In this document: in pieces, positions 1 through 7,447 of the stretch
Numbering within the stretch: the stretch's first letter is position 1
Layout: every line of letters starts with the position of its first letter
Source of the DNA: an uncultured Clostridia bacterium
GTDB taxonomy: Bacteria > Bacillota > Clostridia > TANB77 > CAG-508
Assembly: GCA_934162925.1 (NCBI GenBank)
Contig: CAKPJR010000004.1
Coordinates: forward strand, 1-21,121
DNA: 21,121 nt
Reading direction: 5' to 3'
Position numbers and translations under genes: made by a program
The notes under the pieces: model-generated
Seen by the model: the letters and a program-made list of their open reading frames with translations, nothing else
The model's database searches: none
Told to the model about the DNA's origin: nothing

Positions 1-816
1 AAATTACCACAGGTCAAGGTGCAGATAAGGTAATGACAGCAGTACTCGCTGGTCAAAGTGATATAGGATTTGCACGGACCAGAAGCTGCAATTTATGTAT
101 ATAACGAAGGAAAAGAAGACTACATGCAAGTATTTGCACAAATGACTAAAAGAGATGGATCTTTTCTAGTTAGCAGAAAAGAAAACAAAGACTTTAAATG
201 GACAGATTTAAAAGGTTCTACTATTATTCCTGGTAGAAAAGGCGGAGTACCATATATGACATTTGAATATGTACTAAAACAAAGTGGATTAGACACAAAA
301 AAAGATGTAGTATTAGATGATAGTATTAAATTCGACTTAATGGCAGGAGCATTTGCAGGAGGAAAAGCAGACTATGTTACACTATTTGAACCAACAGCAT
401 CAATGACAGAAGCACAAGGAAAAGGATATATAGTAGCATCAGTTGGAGAAGCAGGAGGAGAAATACCATATACAGCATACTTTGCAAAAAAGAGCTATAT
501 AAACAATAACAAAGATATAATTCAAGGCTTTACAAATGCAGTATATAAAGGTCAAACATGGGTAAAAGAACATACAGCAAAAGAAATTGCAGAAAAAATA
601 CAAAACTTTTTCCCAGATACAGATTTAAATATGTTAGAAAGTTCAATTCAAAGATATAAAGACATAGATGCTTGGAATGAAACACCAGTACTAAAACAAG
701 AAGCTTTTGAAAAATTACAAACAGTAATGCAAGAAGCAGGAGAACTTACAACAAAAGCACCTTATGAAACAATAGTAAATAATGAATTTGCAAGTAAATC
801 AATAATGAAAAAATAG
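1..816 (+). CDS. ABC transporter substrate-binding protein (NMT1/SsuA-like), 5'-truncated, apparent +1 frameshift
   Basis: This is the C-terminal part of an extracytoplasmic solute-binding protein of the NMT1/SsuA/TauA type, which delivers a small organic solute such as a sulfonate, nitrate or thiamine precursor to an ABC permease. The gene enters from the left edge, so the lipoprotein signal is not visible. Bases 3-74 read in one frame (ending ...GQSDIGFA) and bases 76-816 in another (GPEAAIYVYNEGKEDY...). Joined, they give the family-typical stretch GQSDIGFAGPEAAIYVYNEG, so one extra C at base 75 breaks the frame. If read without the shift, the upstream frame stops about 11 codons later. 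Downstream the frame is intact: a WTDLKG segment, a hinge region and the usual C-terminal helices, ending in Lys-Lys. The substrate cannot be told from sequence. Family call is firm; whether the gene is broken or mis-sequenced is open. Confidence 0.8.
69..78 (+). other. apparent +1 frameshift site, GCA-C-GGA
   Basis: The upstream frame reads GCA CGG ACC, while homology needs GCA GGA CCA. Skipping the C at 75 restores the protein. The in-frame codon at the break is CGG. The same CACGGA hexamer marks the break in the coaE-like gene at 13559. Confidence 0.8.
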
Positions 817-846
817 AATAATCCTCTCCAATGAATAAGAACAAGA

Positions 847-875
847 TTGAAAAAAGTTATGAAATGATGTATAAT
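847..875 (+). promoter_or_regulatory. sigma-A promoter of the cysteine-rich protein gene
   Basis: TTGAAA at 847-852 and a perfect TATAAT at 870-875 are separated by 17 bases. The promoter lies about 65 bases before the AAGGAGG ribosome site (926-932), so the cysteine-rich gene is probably transcribed separately from the transporter gene. Confidence 0.75.
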
Positions 876-939
876 ATTAATATTGCTGGTATTTTATCAG
901 CATAATTCATGATGAAATATGCTATAAGGAGGCTTGACA

Positions 940-1371
940 ATGAAATCATGGATTATATTAATTGTTCTTGCAATTGTATCTTTTGGACTGCTTGCAGAAA
1001 AAATATATAATTACAAGAATAACAACACGGGATGTTTTTTGTGTTGGGGATCTAAGAATTGCATAAATTGCAAAATGTGCATTGGATGTAAAAACTGCAT
1101 GAATTGTAAAAACTGCATTAAGTGTGTGAATTGCAATGATTGTATTTCATGCAGTGAGTGCAGAAATTGTGCAAACTGCACTAACTGCATTCTTTGCGAA
1201 GATTGTGGGGAGAACCATGGATGCAAAAAGTGCGAAATCTGTTTTGAATGTTACAGCTGTTACAACTGTACAGAATGCAAATTCTGTTGTAAATGTAAAG
1301 ACAGTAATTTTTGCTCAGAATGTATAAGCTGTGTTAAAGCTTTTAAGGCAGATAATATTAGACCATTATGA
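940..1371 (+). CDS. membrane-anchored cysteine-rich protein with CxxCxxC repeats
   Basis: A 143-residue protein I do not recognise. The ATG at 940 is chosen over the in-frame TTG at 934 because AAGGAGG at 926-932 is 7 bases upstream of it. Residues 2-22 form one hydrophobic segment (uncleaved anchor or signal peptide), followed by a short Asn/Lys stretch. The remainder has 32 cysteines, most in a strict three-residue period (Cys-x-x-Cys-x-x-Cys) with Asn very common before Cys. The period is interrupted around GENHG and KDSNF, and the protein ends in a cysteine-free tail (about residues 130-143). The topology suggests the Cys array lies outside the membrane. This density fits metal or Fe-S binding, a disulfide-locked fold or a thiol redox surface; sequence alone does not decide. 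It has its own promoter and terminator, so it is monocistronic. Confidence 0.85.
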   Translation: MKSWIILIVLAIVSFGLLAEKIYNYKNNNTGCFLCWGSKNCINCKMCIGCKNCMNCKNCIKCVNCNDCISCSECRNCANCTNCILCEDCGENHGCKKCEICFECYSCYNCTECKFCCKCKDSNFCSECISCVKAFKADNIRPL

Positions 1372-1414
1372 AAAATAAGCGAAGATAAAAGTATTTTGTC
1401 TTCGCTTATTTTTA
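1371..1414 (+). terminator. intrinsic terminator of the cysteine-rich protein gene
   Basis: A hairpin starts right after the stop codon: AATAAGCGAAGA pairs with TCTTCGCTTATT around an 11-base loop, followed by a run of T. The flanking A and T runs extend the stem. Confidence 0.9.
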
Positions 1415-1450
1415 TATAATAGGAAAATTTTCATTTTCTAGTATATAAAA

Positions 1451-1614
1451 TATGCTATAATCGCTATTGTTTTTGATATTTCCGTATTTTATCCGGAAAT
1501 TCAAATTGGAGAGGACAAAGGGAGACTTAAGTTGCTTTGTTCAATGATTGAAAATCTAAACCATTAAAAAACATAGCAAGGTCAAAGGGGAAAGACCTAT
1601 GCTATGTTTTTCAT
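1451..1614 (+). ncRNA. candidate structured small RNA, or orphan leader, with its own promoter and terminator
   Basis: This gene-free unit begins with an extended -10 element (TGCTATAAT, 1453-1461). Three hairpins follow. The first is a 7-bp stem, ATTTCCG/CGGAAAT (1478-1484 with 1494-1500). The second is an 8-bp stem, GGACAAAG/CTTTGTTC (1513-1520 with 1535-1542, one G-U pair). The third is a terminator hairpin at 1566-1611. A transcript would be about 150 nt. It contains a GGAGAGGA stretch, but no start codon with proper spacing and no ORF longer than a few codons. I cannot match it to a known riboswitch or 6S/SRP RNA. It could also be an attenuated leader of the TSCPD gene at 1757, although that gene has a promoter of its own. 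Confidence 0.45.
1566..1614 (+). terminator. intrinsic terminator ending the 1451-1614 unit
   Basis: AAAACATAGC (1568-1577) pairs with GCTATGTTTT (1601-1610), and an inner GGTC/GACC stem closes the loop. A T run is built into the 3' arm. It lies well upstream of the promoter of the next gene. Confidence 0.85.
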
Positions 1615-1693
1615 AATATTTAATATATATCATGGAGGATAAATATATTATATAATGACAAACCTTAAATTAAGTTTAAAAATAGTACAATAG

Positions 1694-1722
1694 TTGAAAA
1701 TAAAAAATAATTGTATTAAAAT
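1694..1722 (+). promoter_or_regulatory. promoter of the TSCPD-ldhA pair
   Basis: TTGAAA at 1694-1699 and TAAAAT at 1717-1722 are 17 bases apart. The start codon at 1757 gives a leader of under 30 bases. Confidence 0.55.
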
Positions 1723-1756
1723 ATAAAAAGTGAGAAAAATAAAAGAAGGTGATAAA

Positions 1757-2002
1757 ATGGAATATAGATATAAACCAGAGGGGGTTTGTTCAAGAGAACT
1801 AGTTTTTGATATTGATGGAGATATTGTTAAATCAGTAAAAGTAATAGGTGGTTGCCCAGGAAATACAGTAGGAATTTCAAAATTGGTAGAAGGAATGAAG
1901 ATAAAAGACATAATAAAAAAGCTAAAAGGAATTCAATGTGGATACAGAGGAACATCTTGCCCAGACCAAATTGCGGAAGCTTTAGAAAAATATATAAATT
2001 AA
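1757..2002 (+). CDS. TSCPD-domain protein, TIGR03905-like
   Basis: An 81-residue protein that is a stand-alone TSCPD domain. The ATG at 1757 follows a good AGAAGGTGAT ribosome site; an upstream in-frame GTG at 1730 lacks one. The diagnostic sequence TSCPDQ lies at residues 66-71, preceded by GGCPGN at 31-36 and CGYRG at 61-65. Its four cysteines (11, 33, 61, 68) are placed to form a metal site or redox pairs. Related domains close the C-terminus of B12-dependent ribonucleotide reductases, where the Cys pair helps shuttle electrons. Small free-standing versions are common in Clostridia and have no assigned function that I know of. The gene lies 17 bases before the D-lactate dehydrogenase and is probably co-transcribed with it. 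The family is clear, the role unknown. Confidence 0.85.
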   Translation: MEYRYKPEGVCSRELVFDIDGDIVKSVKVIGGCPGNTVGISKLVEGMKIKDIIKKLKGIQCGYRGTSCPDQIAEALEKYIN

Positions 2003-2019
2003 AATAAGAAGGAATAAAT

Positions 2020-3009
2020 ATGATAAAAATAGCATTTTTTGATACAAAAGAATATGATAAAAATTTGTTTAATGAATATAATAAGAAATATGGATATGAA
2101 ATAACATATTTAGAATCCAAGTTAAATAGTGAAACAGCACCACTTGCAAAAGATTTTGATGTAGTATGCATATTTGTAAATGATGTAGTTGATGAAAAAA
2201 CTATTAAAATTCTGGAAAATAACGGAGTAAAGCTAATAGCCTTAAGATGTGCAGGATTTAATAATGTAGATATAAAGAAAATTGGAGAAAAGTTAACGGT
2301 CGTAAGAGTACCGGCATATTCTCCTTATGCAGTTGCAGAACATGCAGTAGCATTATTGTTAAGCATTGATAGAAAAATATATAAAGCATATCAAAGAACA
2401 AAAAAATATAATTTTACATTGAATGGACTTTTAGGATTTGATATACATGGAAAAACTGTTGGTGTTATAGGGTCTGGAAAGATAGGTAGAGCTTTTATAA
2501 ATATTATGAATGGATTTGGATGTAGAGTGTTAGCATATGATAAATTTCCAGATGAGAAAGCAGCAAATGCAATGAATTTTGAATATGTAGATTTAGATAC
2601 ATTGTATAAAGAATCAGATATAATATCACTTCATTGCCCATTAACAGATGAAAATTATAAAATGATAAATGAAGAGTCACTAGATAAAATGAAAGACGGA
2701 GTTGTTTTAATAAATACAAGTAGAGGAAAACTAATAGATACTAAAAGCCTAATAAAAAGACTAGAAAAAGGGAAAATAGGGGGACTTGGACTTGATGTAT
2801 ACGAAGATGAAGAAGAGTTTTTCTTAAATGATATGTCTAATTCATATATAAGAGATGAAGAACTCTCAATACTACTTACTATGCCAAATGTGGTAGTAAC
2901 ATCACACCAAGCTTTCTTTACAAAAGAAGCTTTAAATAAAATAGCTTTAGATACATGTGAAAATATAAAAGAATTTTTTGAAACAGGAAATTGCAAAAAT
3001 AAGGTATAA
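2020..3009 (+). CDS. ldhA: D-lactate dehydrogenase / D-2-hydroxyacid dehydrogenase
   Basis: A cytoplasmic NAD-dependent enzyme that reduces pyruvate to D-lactate in fermentation. At 329 residues it has the normal length. The nucleotide-binding motif G-x-G-x-x-G is at residues 151-156 (GSGKIG). The three catalytic residues fall at family positions: Arg235 (in NTSRG), Glu264 (in VYEDE) and His296 (in TSHQAFF). LHCPLTDEN at about 205-213 is the expected substrate-domain contact. The ribosome site is AGAAGGA. The TSCPD gene is directly upstream in the same transcript and a terminator follows. A related 2-hydroxyacid substrate cannot be excluded, but the pattern is closest to LdhA. Confidence 0.92.
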   Translation: MIKIAFFDTKEYDKNLFNEYNKKYGYEITYLESKLNSETAPLAKDFDVVCIFVNDVVDEKTIKILENNGVKLIALRCAGFNNVDIKKIGEKLTVVRVPAYSPYAVAEHAVALLLSIDRKIYKAYQRTKKYNFTLNGLLGFDIHGKTVGVIGSGKIGRAFINIMNGFGCRVLAYDKFPDEKAANAMNFEYVDLDTLYKESDIISLHCPLTDENYKMINEESLDKMKDGVVLINTSRGKLIDTKSLIKRLEKGKIGGLGLDVYEDEEEFFLNDMSNSYIRDEELSILLTMPNVVVTSHQAFFTKEALNKIALDTCENIKEFFETGNCKNKV

Positions 3010-3016
3010 AAAATAA

Positions 3017-3057
3017 AAGGGATTAAGCTTTGAAAGCTAGATATCCCTATATTTTTT
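3017..3057 (+). terminator. intrinsic terminator of ldhA
   Basis: AGGGAT and ATCCCT form the base, an inner AGCTT/AAGCT stem closes on TGA, and a T6 run follows at 3052-3057. Confidence 0.8.
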
Positions 3058-3191
3058 GCTTATAAAGATAAAAAAATATATAAATTCAAATAAAAATATC
3101 ATAAAAAAGTAATATTTGAAATAAAAAACACTTGAAATGAAGTTCCGTAAGTAAGTACAGGATATCTTAAATATAGAGAAAAGTTTGTGCA

Positions 3192-3219
3192 TTGACTTTC
3201 TAAAAAAGCTAACTATAAT
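3192..3219 (+). promoter_or_regulatory. strong promoter of the LRR-dockerin/cohesin operon
   Basis: TTGACT at 3192-3197 and a perfect TATAAT at 3214-3219 are 16 bases apart. The leader to the ATG at 3257 is about 30 bases. The preceding 3058-3190 is A/T-rich with several A tracts; I see no gene or clear operator in it. Confidence 0.8.
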
Positions 3220-3256
3220 TTAAGTATAGTTAAAAATGTTTGATGGAGGAAGAAAA

Positions 3257-6200
3257 ATGAATAAGAAAAAAGCACTTTTAGTAATAATTTTATTTGGTCT
3301 AATTATTACAGTATTACAAGCAAATGTTAATGCTAGTTATGAGAGAGTTGATTTAGCAGAAAAATTTAAAAATATGTCAGGAAGGGCGTATTCAATTATT
3401 AATAACAATGTAATGCTAGGAGAGAATCTTGAGGAACAAGTAAAAATAACAGTTAAAGATGAAGTCTTTTATGAACAACTTGTAGGATCATATGGAGCAA
3501 AAAAAACAGACAATCCATTAGAAGTAGAGATGACAAGGCAACAGATAAATGACTTAAAAGAATTTGAATATTTAGGAAATAATTCAAAAGTAATCACAGA
3601 TATTACAGGTATAGAAAATTTTGTACAATTGGAAACACTGAAACTTAACAGAAATAATATAAAAGATGTAACAGTAATAAGTCAATTAACAAAATTAAAA
3701 AATATAGAAATAAAAGCAAACGAATTGAAAACTTTACCAGACTTATCGGCGTTAACAAATTTACAAACATTAGATATATCAGACAACTCAATAAATAGTT
3801 TAGAAGGAATAAAAAATAATTATACTTTAATAGAATTAAATGCATCATCTAATCAAATAGTAAACATTATACCAGTAACAGAAAATCTAAGAGCTTTACA
3901 AGAGTTAAACTTATCAACAAATAATATTTCTGATATTTCTACAATACATAATTTAAATAGTTTAGTAATGTTAGATTTAAGTTTTAATACATCAATAAGA
4001 GAAGTTAAAGAGATAACAGAATTGCAAAATTTAACTAAACTTAGTTTAGCGAATGATAATAATATAATAGACTTAGTTAAATTGTTAAATAAAAAGGATG
4101 ATAACAAAACTCCAAAGCTTATAAATTTACAAGAGCTTAATTTAGAGCATGTTAATAATAGCGCTTCTAAAATTTCCGTATCAAATTTAACACCACTTAA
4201 AAACTTAAAAGAATTAAATTTAAATAATAATGAACTTGAAAATATGACGGGAGTAATAGAATTTGATAACTTGGAAAAACTATACTTGAGTAATAATAAA
4301 ATAAAAGATATTACTCCACTAGTAAAGTTTAAACCAGAGACCATTAACGGAGAAACTAGAAAAGTTGTAGACAAAGTGAGTAAAGTAAAAGATCTAAGAA
4401 TGGGAAATAATGAAATTGAAGATATAAGTGTATTATCATACTTATCTAACACTATAACATACTTAGATTTAAGTGAGAACCATATTCATCATATTTATAG
4501 TATAGAAGTTTTAAAAAATTTAGAACCTAAAAATTTATATTTACAAAATCAAACAGCTAATTTTAATATAAAAAGAAAAAGTAATACAAGTGTAAAACAG
4601 AAAATAATATTAGAAAGTATAATACAAAAGTGCAAAGATCCAAATAGTAAAATTTATGACTCAAATGCAAGTTTTAATGTTACAGGAGATGCAGTATTAA
4701 ATACTGATACATATACTTTGCCAAATGGAACGACAGGGGTATATAGTGAAGAACCTGAGAACTATAATATAGTATTTGCCGAAGATGTTAAAAAAGGAAA
4801 TGTAGGAACTGTAACTATAAATGGAGGTAGAGCAGCAGGAAGTGTTTATACATATACAATAACAGATAATACAGGAAGTAAAGTATATGATTCAATTTGC
4901 TTCGAAGATTATTATTTGGCTGAAAGAGTATATAATGATTTGAGTAAACAAAAGAGAAACATTGTAGGGATAGTTCCATACATAATAAACATTGAGTATC
5001 CAGAAATTGCAAAAGTAACAGAATTAACATTAACAGGTGATGAAGGAAGAAGAGTAAAAAATATTAAAGGACTAGAAAGCTTTATAAATTTAAAAATATT
5101 GAATTTGTCTACAAATGGTATAAGTAGTGATAATTCAATAAGTAAAATAAATTTACTTAAAGATCTACCTAATATAGAACAGTTAAATTTATCTGATAAC
5201 CAATTAGAGACGGCAGACGTTATAACAAACTTTAAACTAATAAAAAGAATTAATTTAGCAAATAATAATATTAGCAGTTTACAACCATTTGAGGAATGGT
5301 TACAAAATCTAAAAGATAAAAAAACAACATCTAAATTAGTAGAAATAAATGTATCTGGAAATAATATAGAAGATTTAACACCAATAAAAGATATTACAAC
5401 ACTAGAATATTTAAATGTGAGTAAAAATAAGGTTAAAGACATAAATGCAATAAAAAATATGGCAGTTTTAAATGCATTAAACATATCAAGTAATAAAATA
5501 GAAGATATAGAACCTGTTGGAAATTTAACTAGGCTAACAACATTATATTTAGCAACAAATAAAGTGAAAAATATATCTAGTTTAAAAAATTTAAATTTGT
5601 CTAAGTTAGATATTTCTAATAATAGAATAGAAAGTTTAGATGATATCAAAAATATGTCATCATTAACAGAATTAAAATTAAATACAAACAAAATAAGTAC
5701 TATAGAACCTATAAAAGATCTTGTAATAGGAGATTTCGAGATAACCTATCAAAAACTATGCTATGCATTAACACAAACAGGTGAAGAAATAGTTAGTATA
5801 GATTTAGAAAAATTGTTTAAAGAGGCAAAAGAAGGAAAAAGTATAGTTTATGCAGAGAAAGACTTTGAATGTACTAATTGTACATTAACAGAAGACGGAA
5901 AAATACAGATAAATTTAAATGATTTTGGTGATAAAATAGCAACAGTAAAAATTAAAGACGGAAATGCAAAGGGAAGTCAAATGACTATTGCTAGACCTTT
6001 AAAACCAATAATAAAATATAATATAGAGAGTATTACAAACAAAGATGTAATAGCAACAATAGAATTTGATGGAAGACAAGCAAATATAATGAATAATGAC
6101 GGAAAAAATAGTTATACATTTACTGAAAATGGAGAATTTACTTTTGATTATGAAGATGAATATGGATTTACAGGAACAATTACAGCAAAAGTGGATTGGA

Positions 6201-7402
6201 TAGACAAGGATGCACCAGTAATAACTGGGGTACAAAATGAACAAACATATAACGTAGCAGTTACACCTGTAGTATCAGATGAAAATCTAGAAACAATAGA
6301 ATTGGTTAAAGACGGAAATAAAGTAGAAGGTTATGCAAGTGAAGAAATTACTGAAAATGGAAAATATACATTGACAGCAAAAGATAAAGCTGGTAATATA
6401 ACAGTAGTAACTTTTACAATAAATTTGAATTCGCAAGTAAAAAGTTTGACAAGAATAGAGATAATAAGTCAGCCAAGCAAAAAGATATATAAAGAAGGCG
6501 AAAAATTTGATAGGACAGGAATGAAAGTACAAGCATTATATAGTGATGGAAGCAAAGTTGAAGTAACAGATTACACAGTAATAGGGGAAGAAGATAGCTT
6601 GCAAATAGGAACAACAAGTGTAAGAATAACTTATACAGAGAATGGTAGTGAACCACAATATGCAGAGCAAGAAATAACAGTAATACCACAAGCAGTATCA
6701 CAAAAAGAATTAATAAAAATAGAAATAACAAATCCACCAACTAAAACGAGCTATGTAGAAGGTGAATATTTTGATAAAGCAGGAATGATAGTTACAGCTA
6801 TATATAATAACGGAGAAACAAAACAAGTAGAGAACTACGTGGTAACAAATACGGGAAAATTAACAATAGGAACAGTAAGCATAGAGATCAGCTATACAGA
6901 AGGTAAAATAACACAAAAAGCAAAACAGTCAATAACGGTAAAAGAGAAGGAACCAGAAAAATTAACAATAAATATAAAGGGCTATGAGGAAAAGACAGGC
7001 GAAAATGTTAAATACATAAAAGGCATAAGTCCACAAACAACCCTAGAAGACTTTAAAAATAGTATAGAAACAAATGGAAAAATAAGAATAAAAAGTAAAA
7101 CAACAGAGATAGCAGATAAAAATGCAAAAATAGGAACAGGAATGACATTAGAAATAGCATTAAACAATGAAAAAGAAGAGTATACATTGGTAGTAATAGG
7201 AGACTGTAATGGAAGTGGAACAACAAATGTAGCAGATTTAACAAAACTGATGATGAGTAGAGCAGAAAGTTTAGCAGATAATAAAGATGAAAACAAAATA
7301 TTAAAAGGCGCATATGCAGAGGCTGCAGACTTAAATAATGATGGAAAAATAAGTGTAGCAGATATAACCAAGTTATGTATGTTTATAGCAGAAAATAAAT
7401 AA
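3257..7402 (+). CDS. secreted leucine-rich-repeat / Ig-like / dockerin surface protein
   Basis: A 1381-residue secreted protein. ATG 3257 is preferred over the in-frame ATG 3236 because GGAGGA at 3245-3250 sits just before it and a typical signal peptide (about residues 1-26) then begins at once. Two blocks of internalin-like repeats (LxxLxLxxNxI) cover about 110-430 and 585-820, with a 150-residue non-LRR insert between. Next come Ig-like folds (about 915-1060) and two Big_3-type modules (about 1064-1150 and 1152-1233, each with a YxEGExFDxxGM core). A small linker domain and a type I dockerin (about 1315-1381) end the protein. Both dockerin Ca loops keep ligands at positions 1, 3, 5, 9 and 12 (DCNGSGTTNVAD and DLNNDGKISVAD). 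No catalytic domain and no sorting signal is present, so attachment probably relies on the cohesin protein encoded 45 bases downstream. LRRs point to binding a protein or glycan; the ligand is unknown. Confidence 0.9.
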   Translation: MNKKKALLVIILFGLIITVLQANVNASYERVDLAEKFKNMSGRAYSIINNNVMLGENLEEQVKITVKDEVFYEQLVGSYGAKKTDNPLEVEMTRQQINDLKEFEYLGNNSKVITDITGIENFVQLETLKLNRNNIKDVTVISQLTKLKNIEIKANELKTLPDLSALTNLQTLDISDNSINSLEGIKNNYTLIELNASSNQIVNIIPVTENLRALQELNLSTNNISDISTIHNLNSLVMLDLSFNTSIREVKEITELQNLTKLSLANDNNIIDLVKLLNKKDDNKTPKLINLQELNLEHVNNSASKISVSNLTPLKNLKELNLNNNELENMTGVIEFDNLEKLYLSNNKIKDITPLVKFKPETINGETRKVVDKVSKVKDLRMGNNEIEDISVLSYLSNTITYLDLSENHIHHIYSIEVLKNLEPKNLYLQNQTANFNIKRKSNTSVKQKIILESIIQKCKDPNSKIYDSNASFNVTGDAVLNTDTYTLPNGTTGVYSEEPENYNIVFAEDVKKGNVGTVTINGGRAAGSVYTYTITDNTGSKVYDSICFEDYYLAERVYNDLSKQKRNIVGIVPYIINIEYPEIAKVTELTLTGDEGRRVKNIKGLESFINLKILNLSTNGISSDNSISKINLLKDLPNIEQLNLSDNQLETADVITNFKLIKRINLANNNISSLQPFEEWLQNLKDKKTTSKLVEINVSGNNIEDLTPIKDITTLEYLNVSKNKVKDINAIKNMAVLNALNISSNKIEDIEPVGNLTRLTTLYLATNKVKNISSLKNLNLSKLDISNNRIESLDDIKNMSSLTELKLNTNKISTIEPIKDLVIGDFEITYQKLCYALTQTGEEIVSIDLEKLFKEAKEGKSIVYAEKDFECTNCTLTEDGKIQINLNDFGDKIATVKIKDGNAKGSQMTIARPLKPIIKYNIESITNKDVIATIEFDGRQANIMNNDGKNSYTFTENGEFTFDYEDEYGFTGTITAKVDWIDKDAPVITGVQNEQTYNVAVTPVVSDENLETIELVKDGNKVEGYASEEITENGKYTLTAKDKAGNITVVTFTINLNSQVKSLTRIEIISQPSKKIYKEGEKFDRTGMKVQALYSDGSKVEVTDYTVIGEEDSLQIGTTSVRITYTENGSEPQYAEQEITVIPQAVSQKELIKIEITNPPTKTSYVEGEYFDKAGMIVTAIYNNGETKQVENYVVTNTGKLTIGTVSIEISYTEGKITQKAKQSITVKEKEPEKLTINIKGYEEKTGENVKYIKGISPQTTLEDFKNSIETNGKIRIKSKTTEIADKNAKIGTGMTLEIALNNEKEEYTLVVIGDCNGSGTTNVADLTKLMMSRAESLADNKDENKILKGAYAEAADLNNDGKISVADITKLCMFIAENK

Positions 7403-7447
7403 AATATTACATATAGTATAAATTTAAACAAGAAAGGAAAGAATAAA

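Noticed and set aside
1021..1035. A third CACGG site (AACACGGGATG) as another frameshift
   Set aside because: Here the reading frame is AAC ACG GGA TGT and continues intact, so the CGG is out of frame and no shift is needed.
1011..1226. Antisense ORF opposite the cysteine-rich gene
   Set aside because: It is a shadow of the Cys codon periodicity (GCA/ACA read in reverse), with no ribosome site or promoter.
1050..1320. DNA-level tandem repeat or CRISPR-like array in the cysteine-rich gene
   Set aside because: The recurring AAxTGCA pieces are explained by Asn-Cys codons; there are no constant repeats with unique spacers.
1530..1568. Short ORF MIENLNH in the candidate RNA as a leader peptide
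   Set aside because: The purine-rich stretches are too far from the ATG for a ribosome site, and no regulatory codon run is present.
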